64,000 nt of DNA from Bombyx mori. Taxonomy: Eukaryota; Arthropoda; Insecta; Lepidoptera; Bombycidae. Of the stretch, positions 60,801-64,000 are shown piece by piece (position 1 is the stretch's first letter; the number at the start of each line of letters is the position of its first letter). Below the pieces are notes generated by a model, which saw only the letters and a list, made by a program, of their open reading frames with translations, ran no database searches and had not been told where the DNA came from. The position numbers and the translations under genes are program-made. Location of the stretch: positions 5,024,501 through 5,088,500 of the forward strand of contig NC_085128.1 of NCBI RefSeq assembly GCF_030269925.1, given 5' to 3'.

Positions 60801-63053
60801 CCCTCCAATTCCTTCAGTTCCGTTTTTGCAGGTTAGCTGTCGGAGCTCCGTGGTTCGTGAGGAACGTTGACCTACACGACGACCTGGGCCTCGAATCAAT
60901 CCGGAAATACATACATTCAGCGTCGGAACGGTACTTCGATAAGGCTATGCGTCATGTTAATCGCCTTATCGTTGCCGCCGCTGACTACTCCCTGAATCAT
61001 GCAGGAGCTAGTCACCGTCGACGCCCTAGACACATCCTTACGGATCCATCAGATTTAATAATAACCATTGCATTAGACGCCTTCAGCTCTTAGATACCTC
61101 GGTAACCGTACTCGTCGAACTCAACAAAGAGTTCGAGAGACGTGCAGCCTAATCCATGCATCAGCGCGCTGAGTTTCTCGCCGGATTTTCTCAGCGGGCT
61201 GCGATTCCGATCTGGTAGTAGATTAATTCCCGAAGCAGTTGCTCTAGAGTTGTTAGGTCTCCTTCGAAGGCGCTCCGGCAGCTGTTAGCAAATCCTACCC
61301 CTTCTGGCTGAGCCTTTGCTCGTCCACCTGTCCTGGTGAAACTGAAAGGCCTCCGGGCCACCACTAATCCTTCACTCATAAAAAAAAGGATGGGGATCCG
61401 GCGATTTTCTCCTGTGGAAAAAAAAACCTAACATATAACAGCGTTTAATATTTAATTATTTACTTCATTTAATTTCATTTATTCACTAGACTATGTAATT
61501 TTAGTTACATAGGTATTTTTTTATTTCAGATCGATTTCACTACGACATTCTTTGATTTATCTAATATTTACGAGTTTTCTGCTGGTTCTTTAAATCAAGT
61601 TAGGTCTTATGAAGGTGGACAGTTGAAATACGAAGTGGTTAATGGCAGACAGTTCCCTAGCGACGCCAGCGATAATACCACTTGTTTTATCAAGCAAGCC
61701 ATTAGTACAGGGTGCAGTAGAAATGGTAATAAATTTTTGATTCTTCATTTAATGGCTTGAATAAGAAAGATAATATATTTTATTTTATTCTTCAGTACCA
61801 AATGGAGTATTGGGCAGTAATCTGTTTACAACATGGTTCTGGCGCTTCCATAACTATGTGGCTCAGCAACTAGCAAATCTCAATCCTAGCTGGGATGACG
61901 AACGACTCTTTTATACTGCGAGAGATATTGTTGTCGCTTTTCATCTGCAAATGTTCTATTACGAATTTCTGCCCGAAATTTTGGGTAAGTTCTATTAAAT
62001 TTAAACTAACTTTTTTTATTTACTCACTTACAGATTTTTTACTTGTTTTATTAGGTTATAGATTTATGTCTGTTTGTATGTAACTCAATCTTTAAACGTC
62101 ATTATCACCGCTTCAAAACGCCCGATTAACTAGAAATGTTGTCCAACTATTATTGACCAATGACAACACAATAGTTTTATCACTTAGCTCTCATATCTTG
62201 ACCAGCATCAACAGGATAAAAAAAGATCTATAAGGAAGTCTCTATAGGGGGGAAATACACGAATACACATTTCGATTTTTATAAATACAGATTAAAGATG
62301 ATTCCGTGATATGAATTTTTCAATTGATAATAATACTACTAATATAGTATAAGGCAGTTAGCCCTATACAGGGTGTCACTCAAAGGGTATATCAAGCTGA
62401 AAACTGTAGGTGATGTTGTATGAGATTAATCGATACGAGGAAAACATAAGTTCTTAAGTGAATAGTTTCGGAATAAAAATCACTTAAACATAACGAACAA
62501 ACTATTCTTTTGCCAACCCTTGAATTATGTTTTTGAATGAAGGTACCGTAATATGATTCGCAGTAAAAAATAAGGACTGCCAGATATCAAAAGATTTGAA
62601 TTTGTATCGGAAGTGGAAGCAAATTATGAACACTTGTCGTACGAATTAAATCCGCACACTGCATACGTTTTTCCTTTGAGGGATTTCGCCGTCGCCGTTA
62701 GTCATTGTTTGTATTTAGGGTTGTCATCGTGAACAGCTGATAAAATATATATTTTTTGTATGAATTAACTAATTACGACTAAGATTTTTTTAAACATCAT
62801 AAAGTGATATTCGTTGTGATACTATTGCCACGTTTCGGCTTGATATACTCTTGGTGAGATATCCCGTATATAGAACAATCATTGTAAGTCTAATTTAATT
62901 TGTAGGTAAAGATCACATGATTGAAGATGAAATAATATTAGGTAACTCAACGGGCTTCAGGGACATATACGATGAAACGGTTGTACCTCAAATTGCTCTA
63001 GAGTACGCATATGCGAGCAGATGGTTTCATACAATACAATACGGCGCTCAAAA
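57823..63053 (+). CDS. Secreted haem-peroxidase-like protein, copy 3 (exons 1-7; continues past the window)
   Basis: Coding exons: 57823-57956, 58910-59049, 59140-59304, 60027-60214, 61530-61725, 61796-61984, 62906-63053, same lengths and phases as copies 1 and 2. Exons 8-12 would lie beyond 64000. Signal peptide, DGSCNN block, non-catalytic distal helix (E134, A137, I138), RFHN and His379 are all present, with no stop. Protein changes are mostly shared with copy 2 (IVD, TTTF, SRN, GSNL, DER, Gly350); copy 3 has its own Lys for Asn near residue 41 and Ile for Val at about residue 117. Intron 1 is only 953 bp against 10,130 and 7,181 bp in copies 1 and 2. The gene looks functional as far as it can be seen. 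Confidence 0.85.
58195..58615 (-). mobile_element. Small Helitron, reverse, fuller form, at a different position
   Basis: Same family as 36933-37167 (CTAGAGGTCCCGCAGTAG at left, CACGTATTAATATAAAGA at right) but with about 185 more internal bases, and inserted after CACATTTTTT. That site is unoccupied in copies 1 (about 9345) and 2 (about 37663). Confidence 0.65.
58685..58737. repeat. GA-rich simple repeat
   Basis: AGAGAGAGGGGAAAAAGAGA and similar; longer than the AG tract at the same place in copies 1 and 2 (about 9414-9432). Confidence 0.8.
60462..61426 (+). mobile_element. Jockey-clade LINE 3' part (intron 4)
   Basis: Orthologue of 40390-41355; 208-codon frame 60467-61093, same left and right edges as copy 2. 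Confidence 0.85.
62367..62868. mobile_element. TA-target MITE, internally deleted (intron 6)
   Basis: Orthologue of 42295-42796 with the same internal deletion; right end 37 bases before exon 7. Confidence 0.65.
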
Positions 63054-63388
63054 GTAAGCTTTAATAACTACAAAATAGATTCGAAACAAAAAATAACGAA
63101 TAATAGTTTTTGCACCCTTTAGTGCAAATATCTTGTACTAAAAAATATTATCATATATGATTAGAAATCAAGTAGTTGCAGTCACGTCAAAGTCAATGGC
63201 TTCGAAGGAGCGTGGGAGATATTTATATAAATTTAAACATATAATTATATTGTGTTTATCTTCTAAAATCAATAATATTCTGTTTGGTTCCATTTTTTTT
63301 AAATAAATTGAATATTTACTAAAAATTAACTAATTAATTAATAATTAATATATCTTAATATGTATAACGTGTCACGTTATTTGTCCGC

Positions 63389-64000
63389 GATGGACACCTA
63401 TACTACTGAACCGATATTAACTTTTTTTTTTAATATGTGCTTTGTTCCAACTTAGGCCATAGGATGGTTTTTATTTCGAATAATGGTCGCAATATTTATT
63501 AATTAGCAATAAAATGATTTATTATGTTGATTATTGTTATTAACAATTTTATATATAACTAGCAGACCCGGCCACACGTTGCTGTGGCTAAGGTTTTTGT
63601 TTCTAATAACACGTTCCCGGCTATGCTAATACCAAAAATTAACAAAGTAAGAACAATTGGATTTCACTGTATTGCGTTTACTACGAAATCAATTTCACTT
63701 ATACTTTAGCCTCAGCAGCACGTGGTATTGATGCCATTAAATTGTAGCTTATGTGAAACGTTGGTATTCTTAACACAGCACCAGCTATGAGATATTAATG
63801 TCAGACAGTATTACAATTGTCTGTAAAAACTGTTTTAAGGCGCCATCTTTTTTAGACTTATGAATCCTACAATTAATGACAATAATTAACAAAATAAATT
63901 ATTTTATTGTTAATTAATAAACATTACGACCATTATTGGAAATAAAAACCATTCTATGGCCTAAGTTGGAACAAAACACATATTTAAAAAAAAGTTAAAA
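63389..64000. mobile_element. Foldback element, running off the window
   Basis: Left arm and interior as in 17414-18299 without the 250-bp Helitron. The right arm (CATTCTATGGCCTAAGTTGG) starts at about 63920 and is cut by the window edge. A reverse Helitron-like end (CTAGCAGACCCGGCC) lies at 63559. Confidence 0.65.

Noticed and set aside
1..64000. Possibility of a CRISPR array, operon or prophage
   Set aside because: No regularly spaced repeats, no dense same-strand ORFs; gene structure and repeats are those of an insect.

Overview
This is lepidopteran genomic DNA, almost certainly from Bombyx. It is AT-rich, its genes are split into short exons with GT/AG introns, and it is full of repeats I recognise from the silkworm: Bm1 SINEs (tRNA-derived head, conserved GGTACCACC region), a BMC1-type LINE, Jockey-, R1- and RTE-clade LINE pieces, Helitrons and MITEs. 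No bacterial features, rRNA, functional tRNA or CRISPR array were seen.

The only host genes I can support are three tandem, same-strand copies of one multi-exon gene. Copy 1 (263-22397) and copy 2 (31523-47586) are complete, with 12 coding exons each. Copy 3 (57823-63053) holds exons 1-7 and then runs off the window. Splicing the exons by hand keeps the frame throughout, with exon lengths identical between copies. The product is a secreted protein of about 620 residues with the animal haem peroxidase fold. The distal haem-side residues that make these proteins enzymes are replaced, identically in all copies. I therefore infer a family of secreted pseudo-peroxidases. ATG-to-ATG spacing is 31.26 kb (1 to 2) and 26.30 kb (2 to 3). 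The array probably continues past both window edges.

Region by region: 1-35 is the tail of a LINE; 36-262 is the copy 1 promoter; 397-10526 is a 10.1-kb intron 1 packed with a Bm1, a decayed LINE, a Helitron split by a young BMC1 LINE, and a Harbinger-like MITE. Intron 4 (11785-15337) carries R1, Bm1 and Jockey pieces. Intron 6 carries a TA-target MITE and intron 7 a foldback element with a nested Helitron. Introns 8, 9 and 11 carry Bm1/LINE scraps. The spacer 22398-31522 has an exon-like conserved block, Jockey and Bm1 scraps and a reverse-strand RTE ORF. Copy 2 and its spacer (31523-57822) repeat this layout, with its own gains (Helitron 32453-33585, insert 45211-45431, Jockey 49062-49585) and losses. 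Copy 3 has a 953-bp intron 1 and shows empty sites for several elements present in copies 1 and 2.

The paralogues act as natural before/after alleles for transposon insertions. They also show a series of short perfect hairpins present in one copy and absent or different in the other, and a mosaic history in which intron 1 groups copies 1+2 while the exons and later introns group copies 2+3. All similarity statements were made by eye on the sequence; no database was consulted.
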